Positions 23,813-32,172 of a DNA stretch of 45,344 nucleotides are shown one piece after another; position 1 is the stretch's first letter, and each line of letters starts with the position of its first letter. Source of the stretch: an uncultured Massilia sp. (lineage in GTDB: Bacteria > Pseudomonadota > Gammaproteobacteria > Burkholderiales > Burkholderiaceae); NCBI GenBank assembly GCA_946481275.1, contig CAMLMV010000054.1:1-45344 (forward strand), read 5' to 3'. The notes under the pieces were generated by a model. That model was not told the origin of the DNA and made no database searches. It saw only the letters and a list, made by a program, of their open reading frames with translations. Both the position numbers and the translations under genes were made by a program.

Positions 23813-25237
23813 TTACTGGATATTCGATAGTGTGTGGTAACCGCCGCCGAGCGCTTTCACGAGGGCGACCTGCGTCTGCAGGCGGGCGTCCGTCAGCTGC
23901 AGGTCGACGTCGCGCTGGCGCAGCACGGCCAGCCGCGCCTGCAGCACGGCGGCGCGGTCGGCGAGGCCGCGCCGCATGCGCGCTTCGGCGTTCGCGGCCA
24001 GCCTGCGACTCGCGTCAAGCGTCGCGGCGTGCGCTGCCGTCTCTTGCGCGATGCCTTGCAGGGTGGCCGCTTCGCGCGCGACGTCGTGCACCGCGTTCAG
24101 CACGGCCTCGTTGTACTCGGCCAGCAATTCGTCGCGGCTGCTGCGCGCCTGGCCCAGCTGGGCGTGCAGGCGGCCGCTGTCGAACAGGGGCAGGTCGAGC
24201 GTCGCGCCGATCAGCGGCGTGCGGCTCGGATAGCGCAGCAGCTTGCCGAGCGACGTCGCATCGAGGCCGATGGCCGCGGCGAGGTTGATGTCGGGTCGGA
24301 ACGCAGCTTCGCTCGCGGCCACGCGGCCCAGCTGCGCCTCCACCCGCCAGCGCGCGGCCTGCAGGTCGGGCCGGCGTGCGAGCAGTTCCATGCCCAGCTC
24401 ACGCGGCACGGCATCGATCGCGGGTGCGGGCTGGAAGCGCGCGAGGTCGGTCAATGCGGCGGCGTCGCCCCCGATCAGCGCACGCAGGCCTTCGCGTTCG
24501 CGCGCCGCGTCCGTGTCATGGCGCGCGGCCTGTTCCCGCAGGCCCGCGAGGTCCTGTTCCGCGCTTTGCAGCGCATCGGCGCTGATCAGGCCATGCGCCA
24601 TGCGGGCCTTGCGCCCTTCGATGACGTCGCGTTGGATGGCGATCAGTGCGTTCGTGTTGTCCTGGCGGGCCCACAGCATCTGCAGGCGCAGATAGCTTTG
24701 CACGACGGACGCTGCCAGCACCTGGCGCGCCTGCGCGGCTTCGGCGGCGCTCGCATTCGTCTCGCCCAGCGCGGCGGCGATGAGGGCGCGGTGCTTGCCC
24801 CACCAGTCGACGTCGTAGCTGGCGCGCAGGGACACGCTCGCGTCGTTGAACCACGCGCCGCCGATCGGGGGCGGGAAGAAGCCGTTCGACGAATAGCGCT
24901 GGCGGTTCAGACCCGATGCGAGATCGACCTTGCCGCCTTCATTGGCCACTTCCGCGCCGAACGCCGCGCGGGCGCTCGCCACGCGCGCGGCGGCGACGGT
25001 GAGCGTCGGGTTGTCGCGCAGGGCGCGGGCCACGAGGGCGTTCAGTTGCGGGTCGTGGTAGTCGAGCCACCATTGTTCGGCGGGCCACGCATCGGCCGGC
25101 AGCTGGATCGCCGGCGCGTGCCGGGCCTGCGCGAAGTCCGGGCCGCGTGCCTTGTGCGCGTCCGGCGGGACGCTGATGCAGCCGGACAGCAGGGCCAGCG
25201 CGGCGGCCGCGATGGGGATGAGTTTGAAATGTCGCAC
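23813..25237 (-). CDS. NodT-family outer-membrane efflux lipoprotein
   Basis: The 474-residue protein has a lipobox LLSGC (Cys at 20) after a short hydrophobic stretch and two TolC-like repeats. Typical elements are LNALVARALRDNPTLTVAAA, DVDWWGKHRALIAAALGE, ELLARRPDLQAARWRVEAQ and FRPDINLAAAIGL. A GTG start at 25237 is chosen because it puts the lipobox at the usual depth and begins 16 bases after the upstream gene's stop; an ATG 11 codons earlier would overlap that gene. It forms the outer-membrane duct of the efflux system. Confidence 0.9.
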   Translation of the reverse strand: MRHFKLIPIAAAALALLSGCISVPPDAHKARGPDFAQARHAPAIQLPADAWPAEQWWLDYHDPQLNALVARALRDNPTLTVAAARVASARAAFGAEVANEGGKVDLASGLNRQRYSSNGFFPPPIGGAWFNDASVSLRASYDVDWWGKHRALIAAALGETNASAAEAAQARQVLAASVVQSYLRLQMLWARQDNTNALIAIQRDVIEGRKARMAHGLISADALQSAEQDLAGLREQAARHDTDAAREREGLRALIGGDAAALTDLARFQPAPAIDAVPRELGMELLARRPDLQAARWRVEAQLGRVAASEAAFRPDINLAAAIGLDATSLGKLLRYPSRTPLIGATLDLPLFDSGRLHAQLGQARSSRDELLAEYNEAVLNAVHDVAREAATLQGIAQETAAHAATLDASRRLAANAEARMRRGLADRAAVLQARLAVLRQRDVDLQLTDARLQTQVALVKALGGGYHTLSNIQ

Positions 25238-25253
25238 GATGTCGTCTTGTTGG

Positions 25254-26786
25254 TTATTCGAGGGCCGCATGATCGACCTGTGCCGGTGCGGCGGCGGTCT
25301 TCGGCGGGCGGATCAGCAGCAGCATCGGGATCACGGCCACGGTCAGCAACATCATCAGCCAGTAGTCGTCGACGTAGGCGATCATCGACGCCTGCCGCGT
25401 GATCTCGTTGTTGATGAGGGCGGGGCCCGCCTGCGTGGCCATGTCGTAGAGGCTCATCGGGTCGCGCACGGCCGGATTCGCCGCGTTGACCTGCGTGGCC
25501 AGCGACGCGTGCGCGATCTGCGTGTTGCGCACGAGGAGGGCCTGCACGAGGGCGATGCCGATCGACGAGCCGATGTTGCGCACGAGGCTGTACAGCGCCG
25601 TGCCTTCCGCGCGCATCTGCGGCGAGAGCGTGGCGAACGTGGCGGCCGACAGCGGCACGAACACGAGGCCCAGGCCCACGCCCTGGATCACGCCGGGCCA
25701 CACGATGTCGGACTGCGACAGCACGAGCGTGTAATGCGTCATCTGCCACAGCGAGAACGCCGTGATGGCGAAGCCGACGCCCAGCAGCAGCCGGAAGTCG
25801 ACCTTGCCCGTGAGGCGCCCGACGATCATCATCGCGGCCATCGTGCCGAGCCCGGACGGCGCCGTGACGAGGCCCGCGAGCTTGGCCGGGTAGCCCATCA
25901 GGCCTTGCAGCATCGTGGGCATCAGCGCGCGCGTCGCGAACAGGACCATGCCGACGATGAAGATCAGCAGCAGGCCCGTGACGTAGTTCGCGTTCTTCAG
26001 CAGGCGGAAGTCGACGAACGACTGGCCGGCGGGACGCGTCAGCGTGTGGCCGATGAAATAGGAAAACGCGAGCGTGGTCAGGATCAGTTCGACCCACGTC
26101 TCGGTCGACGCGAACCAGTCGTTCTGCTCGCCGCGGTCCAGCAGCATCTGCAGCGCGCCGATGGCGACGGACAGCGTGACGAAGCCGAACGTGTCGAAGC
26201 GGACGCGCCGCGCCGGATCGGTGCCGTGGATGTAGCGGAGAATGCCCCAGAAGGCCAGGGCGCCGATCGGCACGTTGATGAAGAAGACCCAGCGCCAGCT
26301 GTAGCTGTCCGTCAGCCAGCCGCCGAGCGTGGGCCCGAGGATCGGCCCGATCATCACGCCCATGCCCCACACGGCCATCGCGGAGCCGTGCTTTTCGCGC
26401 GGGTTGATGTCGAGGAGGACGGACTGCGACAACGGCACGAGCGCCGCGCCGAACACGCCCTGCAGCATGCGCGCGATGACGATTTCCGTCAGCGTGGCCG
26501 AGATCCCGCACAGCACCGAGGCCAGCGTGAAGCCGGCGACGGACACGAGGAACACCTTCTTCAAACCGAAACGGTCGACGAGCCAGCCGTTCAGCGGCGT
26601 CGCGATGGCGGCGGCCACGATGAACGACGTCAGCACCCACGTGATCTGGTCCTGCGACGCCGACAGCGATCCCTGCATGTGCGGCAGGGCGACGTTGGCG
26701 ATGGTGCCGTCCAGCGCCTGGATGATCGTCGCCAGCATGATCGAGATCGTGATCATGGTGCGATTGATGGGTGCCGCTGTCGTCAC
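25254..26786 (-). CDS. DHA2-family (EmrB/QacA) multidrug MFS transporter
   Basis: The 510-residue protein has about 14 membrane segments. Diagnostic stretches are DGTIANVALPHMQGSLSASQ, WVLTSFIVAAAIATPLNGWL, the motif A-like DRFGLKKVFL and GPILGPTLGGWLTDSYSWRW. It is the inner-membrane drug/H+ antiporter of the tripartite system. The GTG start overlaps the MarR stop (GTGA), showing translational coupling to the regulator. The longer open frame that extends upstream inside the MarR gene is an artefact of GC bias. Confidence 0.93.
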   Translation of the reverse strand: MTTAAPINRTMITISIMLATIIQALDGTIANVALPHMQGSLSASQDQITWVLTSFIVAAAIATPLNGWLVDRFGLKKVFLVSVAGFTLASVLCGISATLTEIVIARMLQGVFGAALVPLSQSVLLDINPREKHGSAMAVWGMGVMIGPILGPTLGGWLTDSYSWRWVFFINVPIGALAFWGILRYIHGTDPARRVRFDTFGFVTLSVAIGALQMLLDRGEQNDWFASTETWVELILTTLAFSYFIGHTLTRPAGQSFVDFRLLKNANYVTGLLLIFIVGMVLFATRALMPTMLQGLMGYPAKLAGLVTAPSGLGTMAAMMIVGRLTGKVDFRLLLGVGFAITAFSLWQMTHYTLVLSQSDIVWPGVIQGVGLGLVFVPLSAATFATLSPQMRAEGTALYSLVRNIGSSIGIALVQALLVRNTQIAHASLATQVNAANPAVRDPMSLYDMATQAGPALINNEITRQASMIAYVDDYWLMMLLTVAVIPMLLLIRPPKTAAAPAQVDHAALE

Positions 26787-27232
26787 AGGCCGTCCTCGAG
26801 GCGCTTCCTGAGCGTCTCCAGCAGGACGGTCGCGGCGGCCAGCGCCTGGCGGTCGAGGCCGGCCAGCAGGTCGGCGCGGAACGGCTGCGCTTCCGCGAGC
26901 ACTTCGGCGTAGACGGTCTTGCCGGTGTCGGTCAGCTGCACGAGTTTTACGCGCCGGTCGGTGGGCGAGGGCGCGCGCACGACGAAGCCGTCGCGCTCCA
27001 GGCGGTCCAGCATCGACACCATCGACGGTCCCTCGACGCCGACCAGGTCGGCCAGCGCGCGCTGCGACATCGGCTCGCCGGACTTGGCGATCATCGCAAT
27101 CGTCATCCAGCCGGACTGCCCGATGCCCAGGTGCTTGAGGCGCTTGTCCAGCGCGAGCCGCCACAGGCGCGCGCTCGTGTGCAGAGCGGCCGAGAAGCGT
27201 TCCTCGACCGACTCAGGTAGTTTGCTCATCAT
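26783..27232 (-). CDS. MarR-family transcriptional regulator of the efflux operon
   Basis: The 149-residue protein has a MarR winged helix: SGWMTIAMIAKSGEPMSQRA for the helix pair, VGVEGPSMVSMLDRLERDGF for the recognition helix, and the wing APSPTDRRVKLVQLTDTG. It is the first gene of the marR-dha2-nodT-hlyD operon, and a MarR-style palindrome sits just upstream at 27240-27265, so autorepression relieved by a small molecule is likely. The start could be the ATG at 27232 or the adjacent ATG at 27229. Confidence 0.92.
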   Translation of the reverse strand: MMSKLPESVEERFSAALHTSARLWRLALDKRLKHLGIGQSGWMTIAMIAKSGEPMSQRALADLVGVEGPSMVSMLDRLERDGFVVRAPSPTDRRVKLVQLTDTGKTVYAEVLAEAQPFRADLLAGLDRQALAAATVLLETLRKRLEDGL

Positions 27233-27239
27233 TAGCCAT

Positions 27240-27265
27240 AAAATAGATAGGAACCTATCGATTTT
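27240..27265. promoter_or_regulatory. MarR-type operator palindrome
   Basis: AAAAT-A-GATAGG-AA-CCTATC-G-ATTTT spans 27240-27265 with only one mismatched pair between the arms. It ends 8 bases upstream of the marR start, in the expected promoter region, and the size is right for a MarR dimer. The downstream operon would be repressed until inducer binds. Confidence 0.65.
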
Positions 27266-27295
27266 ATGCCGCGCAATCAAACTGCGCAAGTTGGC

Positions 27296-27516
27296 AATTC
27301 GGGGTCAGAGCACGTTTCGGGTGAAATTCGGGGCCAGAGCACTTTTTGGATCAATTGATCGGAACTGTCACAGCAAGGCATCGCCACTGCCGGACATTGT
27401 CTGTGTACTTGAGCGGACCTGTGGCCACCTTGTCTCAAAGCGCAAACATGAAGCAAAAGCTATTGCCCGAAAATGTGCTCTGACCCCGAATTCTGGGGAA
27501 AATGTGCTCTGACCCC
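27296..27516. repeat. Repeat element with four GGGGTCAGAGCAC copies in inverted pairs
   Basis: GGGGTCAGAGCAC (27301-27313) and GGGGCCAGAGCAC (27330-27342) face two reverse copies GTGCTCTGACCCC (27475-27487 and 27504-27516). Each is preceded or followed by an AATTC / GAATT-like flank. The enclosed 130 bases contain GATCAATTGATC (27349-27360) and no convincing gene. The 27233-27533 gap between marR and the asparaginase is thus mainly a REP/BIME- or MITE-like mobile or dispersed element. Confidence 0.75.
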
Positions 27517-27533
27517 GATTTGTGGCAAGTGTT

Positions 27534-28583
27534 TCAGATGGGGGACTCGGGTTTGTCCAGCGTGAACACGGCGTGGATGTCGCCGGCCACGACGCCGCGC
27601 GCATTCCTGATGGGCGGCGCCCGGTATTGCTCGAGATGCTTGCGGCGCGTGTCGTCCAGCAGGCCCAGTTGATCGAGCACGGAGAGCGTCGCGGGATGCA
27701 GCGCACGCACGGCGCCGTCCGCGACCTTGATCGCGATGCCGATGCCGGCCGAGCGGATGCCGATCGCCTGCACGGCATCCGCGCCGACCTTGGCGACCCA
27801 GTCGCCGCCGCCGGCCTGCATCCATGCGAGGTCCGTGCGCGAGTCGCCCGACACCATGTCGGGGTGCGCCGTCATCGCGTCGAACAGGTCGCCCAGCGCG
27901 GCGCCGAGGCGCGCGTCCGCGCTACCTTGCGCCAGGCGCGCGTACAGGTGCGCGAGGCGTGCCAGCGGCATCGCGTAGTTCGGCGCGGAGCAGCCGTCGA
28001 TGCCCAGCGGGAGCGTGTCTTCCGTCATCTGCACGCAGTCGGCGAGCGTGGCGCGGATGGCGCGCTGCAGCGGGTGCGCGGGATCGACATAGCCCTCGGT
28101 CGGCGCGCCGTGCAGGCGGCACCAGGCGAGGAAGCCGCTGTGCTTGCCCGAGCAATTGTGGTGGACCGTGCGCCAGCGCCGTTCGGCCGGCACGGGCAGG
28201 CCGACGGCGTCGTAGTACAGCGGCGCCGCGCAGCCGCAGGCGAGGTGGCTTTCGTCCAGGCCGATCTTGTCGAGGATGGACGTCACGCCCACCAGGTGCT
28301 TTTCTTCGCCCGAGTGGCTGGCGCACAGCAGGGCCAGTTCGGCGCGCGTGAGGCCGAAGCGGGCCGGGCCGTCATCGAGCACGAAGGGCAGGGCCTGGAA
28401 CGGCTTCAGCGCGGAACGGGTGAAGGTCATGAAGTCGGGATCGCCCGCCGACCACAGCAGGCGGCCGGCCACGTCGACGACGGCGATCGAACCGTAATGG
28501 ATGTTCTCGACCGCGTAGCCGCCGGCGAGCGCGCCGTCGGGCGGATAGCCACGCGTGGTGGCGACCAAGGGGACAGGATGCAT
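27534..28583 (-). CDS. Zinc-type L-asparaginase (asparaginase II, Rhizobium etli type)
   Basis: The 349-residue protein matches the asparaginase II family. It has the Ser/Lys pair of RSALK (S57, K60), a serine in ASHSGEEKH (S89), and the zinc ligands in NCSGKH (C144, K147) and GIDGCSAP (C198), as in the structurally known Rhizobium etli enzyme. It hydrolyses L-asparagine to aspartate and ammonia in the cytoplasm. ATG 28583 is chosen because AAGGAG lies 8 bases upstream. No signal peptide. It has no obvious functional link to its neighbours. Confidence 0.88.
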   Translation of the reverse strand: MHPVPLVATTRGYPPDGALAGGYAVENIHYGSIAVVDVAGRLLWSAGDPDFMTFTRSALKPFQALPFVLDDGPARFGLTRAELALLCASHSGEEKHLVGVTSILDKIGLDESHLACGCAAPLYYDAVGLPVPAERRWRTVHHNCSGKHSGFLAWCRLHGAPTEGYVDPAHPLQRAIRATLADCVQMTEDTLPLGIDGCSAPNYAMPLARLAHLYARLAQGSADARLGAALGDLFDAMTAHPDMVSGDSRTDLAWMQAGGGDWVAKVGADAVQAIGIRSAGIGIAIKVADGAVRALHPATLSVLDQLGLLDDTRRKHLEQYRAPPIRNARGVVAGDIHAVFTLDKPESPI

Positions 28584-28859
28584 CGGTCTGCTCCTTCGTT
28601 CTGGTTGGCTTTCAACGCCGACACTGTAACGGATTCCGCCCCCGCAGGGAGCGCAGAAGCGGCCCGGAACGATGCCAAAAACTATATGCATCCGCAGCAT
28701 TTCGGTCCGGTTTTTCGACAGTTCATCCCTCCATTTCGACGGTTTGGCGGGTCTCCGATGACGCTTCACGCCGCCTTTCCTACACTGTCATCACTCGCCG
28801 CACATTAACGACGCGGCGATATGAAAAACGGTGGACCGGTAGAGTATCCGACGATTCTT

Positions 28860-28888
28860 TTGAAATCTGGCTCATGGTCCGTTATACA
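28860..28888 (+). promoter_or_regulatory. Sigma70-type promoter of the small exported protein (in a 331-base intergenic region)
   Basis: TTGAAA (28860-28865) and TATACA (28883-28888) are separated by 17 bases and lie 27 bases before the ATG at 28915. The rest of the 28584-28914 gap, between divergent genes, shows no coding frame or RNA signature. Confidence 0.6.
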
Positions 28889-28914
28889 TATCGAAAATTA
28901 ATATCGGAGCAATC

Positions 28915-29280
28915 ATGCGTATCGTACAAGCCCTGGCCTTCGCCGCCGCTGCCACCCTGTCCCTGAACGCGTTCGCCGACCCGTCCACCGCACCGTCGTC
29001 GGCCACCGCCAGCGCCGTCATGGACGCGTCCACGCACAGCGCCTATCGCCTGACGCAGGATGAAGCCGAACACATGCGCGGTTCGTTCCGCCTCACCGAC
29101 GGCCGCACGATCACGGTGACGAACCGGATGAACAAGCTGTACGTCGAGCTGGACGGCAAGCGCGAGGAAATGGTGCCGGTCGCTCCGAAGAAATTTGTCA
29201 CACGCGATACGGGTGCCCAGATCGCTTTCAACCAGGTGCCGTTCGCCGACGAGGTCGTCGTCAACCAGGCCGCGCGCTGA
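28915..29280 (+). CDS. Small exported protein, function unknown
   Basis: The 121-residue protein has a clear Sec signal peptide (MRIVQALAFAAAATLSLNAFA) and a mature part of about 100 residues. This has a Ser/Ala/Thr-rich linker, then a compact beta-rich domain with MRGSFRLTDGRTITVTNR and KFVTRDTGAQIAFNQ. It is predicted periplasmic. A sigma70-type promoter and an ATCGGAG ribosome binding site precede it, and a hairpin follows, so it is probably a single-gene unit. Function not recognised. Confidence 0.8.
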   Translation: MRIVQALAFAAAATLSLNAFADPSTAPSSATASAVMDASTHSAYRLTQDEAEHMRGSFRLTDGRTITVTNRMNKLYVELDGKREEMVPVAPKKFVTRDTGAQIAFNQVPFADEVVVNQAAR

Positions 29281-29298
29281 TGCGCGGCGCAGAACACG

Positions 29299-29329
29299 GC
29301 CGGCCTGGCCGACACGGTTCCGGGCCGGC
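29299..29329 (+). terminator. Hairpin after the small exported protein
   Basis: GCCGGCC (29299-29305) pairs with GGCCGGC (29323-29329), followed by GTCTTTC. The loop is 17 bases, and the site lies between convergent genes. A weak terminator candidate. Confidence 0.4.
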
Positions 29330-29347
29330 GTCTTTCAACAGGGCGAG

Positions 29348-30202
29348 TCAGATCGGCGCGCCGAAGCGCCCGGCCTGGTAATCGATGATCGCCTGCTGGA
29401 TTTCCTCGCGCGTGTTCATCACGAACGGCCCGTGCGCCACGACGGGTTCGCGGATCGGAAAGGCGTGACCCAGCAGCAGCACGCTGTCGTCGTCGGCCAG
29501 GATGTCCAGTTCATCGCCCTCCGCATCGAACTCGGCCAGGTGCATTGCGCTGACCGTTTCCGGCACGCCCTGGATCACGCCGCGCACGACGTACAGGAAC
29601 ACGTTGCGGTCGAGTAGTCCATCCACGTGCAGGCGCGCACCCGCCTTCATCTCCACCGTGCACAGCGACACGTCCGTCAGCGATTCGATGGGCCCCGTCA
29701 CGCCGCCATACGTGCCCGACACGAGGTGCACGCGCACGCCATCTCCCTTGTCCACGACGGGTATCTGTTCGCGCTGCAGCCCGACGTAGCGGGGCGCCGT
29801 CATCTTCAGCGCGGGCGGCAGGTTCACCCACAACTGCAGGATCTCGAGCGGCCCGCCGCGTTCCATGAATTCGCGCGGCGACACTTCCGCGTGCACGATG
29901 CCGCGGCCGGCCGTCATCCATTGCACGCCGCCGGGACCGATGACGCTTTCATGGCCCGCGCTGTCGCGGTGCGCGAGCAGGCCGTCGAGGATGAACGTCA
30001 CCGTCTCGAAGCCGCGGTGCGGATGCGGGCCGAACGGCAGGCCGCGGTTATGCGGTGGATAGACCTGCGGGCCGTGGTGGTTAAGGAACAGGAAGGGGTC
30101 GACCTGGTCGAGATGCAGGCCCGGCACGGGACGCTGCGTGATGAGGTCGCCGATGTCGTCGCGCAGTGCGGGGTGCACGCGCCGGATGATTTTATGCGTC
30201 AT
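29348..30202 (-). CDS. Pirin family protein
   Basis: The 284-residue protein is a bicupin of the pirin family. The N-terminal cupin has the metal-binding set FGPHPHRGFETVTFILDG with a further His in RDSAGHESVIG and Glu in MTAGRGIVHAEVSP. Bacterial pirins can act as quercetin dioxygenases or modulate metabolic enzymes, and the role here is unknown. No signal peptide. It is divergent from the M20 dipeptidase gene, with a 121-base shared upstream region in which no strong boxes were seen. Confidence 0.93.
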   Translation of the reverse strand: MTHKIIRRVHPALRDDIGDLITQRPVPGLHLDQVDPFLFLNHHGPQVYPPHNRGLPFGPHPHRGFETVTFILDGLLAHRDSAGHESVIGPGGVQWMTAGRGIVHAEVSPREFMERGGPLEILQLWVNLPPALKMTAPRYVGLQREQIPVVDKGDGVRVHLVSGTYGGVTGPIESLTDVSLCTVEMKAGARLHVDGLLDRNVFLYVVRGVIQGVPETVSAMHLAEFDAEGDELDILADDDSVLLLGHAFPIREPVVAHGPFVMNTREEIQQAIIDYQAGRFGAPI

Positions 30203-30323
30203 GTTCGTCTACGTTCGAATGTGCAGCGCCTACGATAACCGATTGCGATCGGGGGAGTCGCCAGCACGCTTTACGCATCCCTGCTATGCTCGTTTCCCCC
30301 TTTCAATTCTGGAGATGGAGACA

Positions 30324-31850
30324 ATGAATACGAAGACCAGCGCACGCAACCTGGCCGTGGCCATCAGCCTCGCCTGGGCGGCGCACGCGACGGCCGCACC
30401 GGCAGCCGTTCCCGGCGACATGGCGATCAAGGCGGCCAAACATGCCGTCACGGCGTACCGCGACGACGTCGTCGACACCTTGGCCAAACTGGTCAGCTAC
30501 AACACGGTGGCCGACAAGGACATCCCGTGCGACCGCAATCCGCGTCACCAGGCGTTCAAGGATTACCTGAAGCAGGAAGCGGCCCGCCTGGGCCTGGACT
30601 TCGCCGACTACGGCTGCGTGGCCATCGTCGGCCTCGGCAAGGGGGATGAGCGCGTGGGCCTCGTCGCGCACGGCGACGTGCAGCCCGTCGACGCGAGCAA
30701 GTGGAAGAAATCGCCGTTCGAACTGGACCGCACGAGCGAGCCGGGCCGCCTGCTGGCGCGCGGCGCCGAGGACGACAAGGGCCCCATCGCCACGGCGCTG
30801 TACGCGATGAAGTCGCTGAAGGACCTGCAGGTGCCGCTGTCGAAACGCATCGAACTGTACGTCTACATGGCCGAGGAATCGGACTGGGCCCCGCTGGAAG
30901 CCTTCATCAAGACGCACACGCTGCCGCAGATGAACATCACGCTCGATGCGGAGTATCCGGCCGTGACGGCGGAGAAGGGCTACGGCACCCTGGCCGTGAC
31001 GATGCCGGCCGCCACGGCCGCGCCGCAGGCCGGCGCACCGTTCGTCAAGGCGTTCAAGGGCGGCTTCTTCGGCAGCCAGATCCCGGAAGATGCGCAGGCC
31101 ACGATCGCCAACGCGACGCCGGCCCTGGAAGCGCAGATCCGCGCGCGCGCCGGCAAGCAGACCGGCATGCGCTACCAGTACGAGTGGAAGGACAAGGACC
31201 TGCTCGTCACGGCGAAGGGGCTGTCGGCGCACTCGTCGAAACCGGAAGACGGCGTCAACGCCATCAGCATGCTGGCCGACGCACTGGCCGTGCAGGCATG
31301 GCCGGACACGACGGCAGGCGCGCTCGTGAACTTCCTCAACGAGATGGTGGGCACGGGTTACCACGGCGAGAAGTTCGGCAGCATTGCCTACCGCGATGCG
31401 TTCATGGGCCCGATGACGTTCGCGCCGACCGTGATCCGCCAGCAGGACGGCGGTGGCATCGAACTGGCGATCAACATCAGGAGGCCGCAGGGCAAGACCG
31501 CGGAACAGCTGACCAACGAGATCAACGCCGCGCTCGCGCAGTGGCAGGGCGCGCACGTGCAGCTGGCGAAGGTGAACATGCAGATCGGCGATCCGTGGGT
31601 GCAGAAGGATGCGCCGCAGCTGCCCGTGCTGATGAAGACGTTCGCGTACTTCACGGGCACCAGGGATCCGAAACCGCTGGCGATCGGCGGCGGCACGAAT
31701 TCGCGCCTGTTCCCGCATGCCGTCAGCTTCGGCCCGGCGATGCCCGGCACGGTCTATACGGGCCATTCGGAGCATGAGTTCATCACCACGAAGCAGCTCC
31801 TGCTGAACCTGCAGATGTACACGGCCGTGCTCGCCGAGCTGGCCAAATAA
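30324..31850 (+). CDS. M20-family dipeptidase, exported
   Basis: The 508-residue protein has a signal peptide (about residues 1-25, ending ATAAPA) and the M20 metallopeptidase core. VGLVAHGDVQPVD supplies the first His and Asp (H116, D118), GAEDDKGP the bridging Asp (D151), YMAEESDW the catalytic Glu pair and ITLDAEYP the next Asp. The lid domain lies between. GGGTNSRLFPHAVSFGPAMP and GHSEHEFI close the site. It resembles PepV-type Xaa-His dipeptidases and should cleave dipeptides in the periplasm. ATG 30324 has GGAG 9 bases upstream; an ATG 9 bases earlier is a possible alternative. Confidence 0.92.
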   Translation: MNTKTSARNLAVAISLAWAAHATAAPAAVPGDMAIKAAKHAVTAYRDDVVDTLAKLVSYNTVADKDIPCDRNPRHQAFKDYLKQEAARLGLDFADYGCVAIVGLGKGDERVGLVAHGDVQPVDASKWKKSPFELDRTSEPGRLLARGAEDDKGPIATALYAMKSLKDLQVPLSKRIELYVYMAEESDWAPLEAFIKTHTLPQMNITLDAEYPAVTAEKGYGTLAVTMPAATAAPQAGAPFVKAFKGGFFGSQIPEDAQATIANATPALEAQIRARAGKQTGMRYQYEWKDKDLLVTAKGLSAHSSKPEDGVNAISMLADALAVQAWPDTTAGALVNFLNEMVGTGYHGEKFGSIAYRDAFMGPMTFAPTVIRQQDGGGIELAINIRRPQGKTAEQLTNEINAALAQWQGAHVQLAKVNMQIGDPWVQKDAPQLPVLMKTFAYFTGTRDPKPLAIGGGTNSRLFPHAVSFGPAMPGTVYTGHSEHEFITTKQLLLNLQMYTAVLAELAK

Positions 31851-31862
31851 AGTCACATTCAG

Positions 31863-31891
31863 GCGCCGCCCGGGCTCGCTTCCGGGGGCGC
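31863..31891 (+). terminator. Terminator-like hairpin after the dipeptidase
   Basis: The GCGCCGCCCGG arm at about 31863-31873 pairs with CCGGGGGCGC (31882-31891) with one bulged base, followed by TTCACGATTTT. It lies 12 bases after the stop codon. Confidence 0.5.
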
Positions 31892-32172
31892 TTCACGATT
31901 TTGGTCGCCCGGCAGTCATGTAGGCCGGCTTCTCGCCAAAACGTGTAAATCCTTCCAAAAGTTTTGTAGGTCTGGGCCTACATGGGCATGGTCTTCATAG
32001 GGAACAAATACCCCTTTCCCTAGGAGAGACAGCAGGCCGGGCCACGGCCGCCCGACTGGCCTCCGCATGCCCCGTTGATTGTCGGAAAATCAAGAGGTGG
32101 CGCCGAGAAAATGTGGCGAAAACGCCATGATAGGATCAGACCTGACGTAGCAATGCCTGACCTGTCGATGCC
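31892..32172. other. Upstream region of the galactose operon
   Basis: This non-coding stretch contains small inverted repeats TGTAGG-N6-CCTACA (31965-31982) and TAGGGA-N13-TCCCTA (31998-32022), which may be operators. Near the galT start, CCTGAC occurs four times (32141, 32156, 32197, 32211), the last two inside the coding region; AGACCTGACGT is repeated exactly. No clear -35/-10 pair could be assigned, and the galT ATG lacks a strong Shine-Dalgarno. Confidence 0.4.

Noticed and set aside
26787..27164. Longer N-terminus for the DHA2 transporter running through marR
   Set aside because: Hydrophilic Arg-rich sequence; DHA2 homology starts at the GTG overlapping the MarR stop.
22661..27232. Efflux operon as a novel system
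   Set aside because: The marR-DHA2-NodT-HlyD set is a standard tripartite drug exporter; only its operator is noted.
27296..27516. CRISPR-like array suggested by repeated 13-mers
   Set aside because: Only four copies, in inverted orientation and unequal spacing; no spacers or cas genes.
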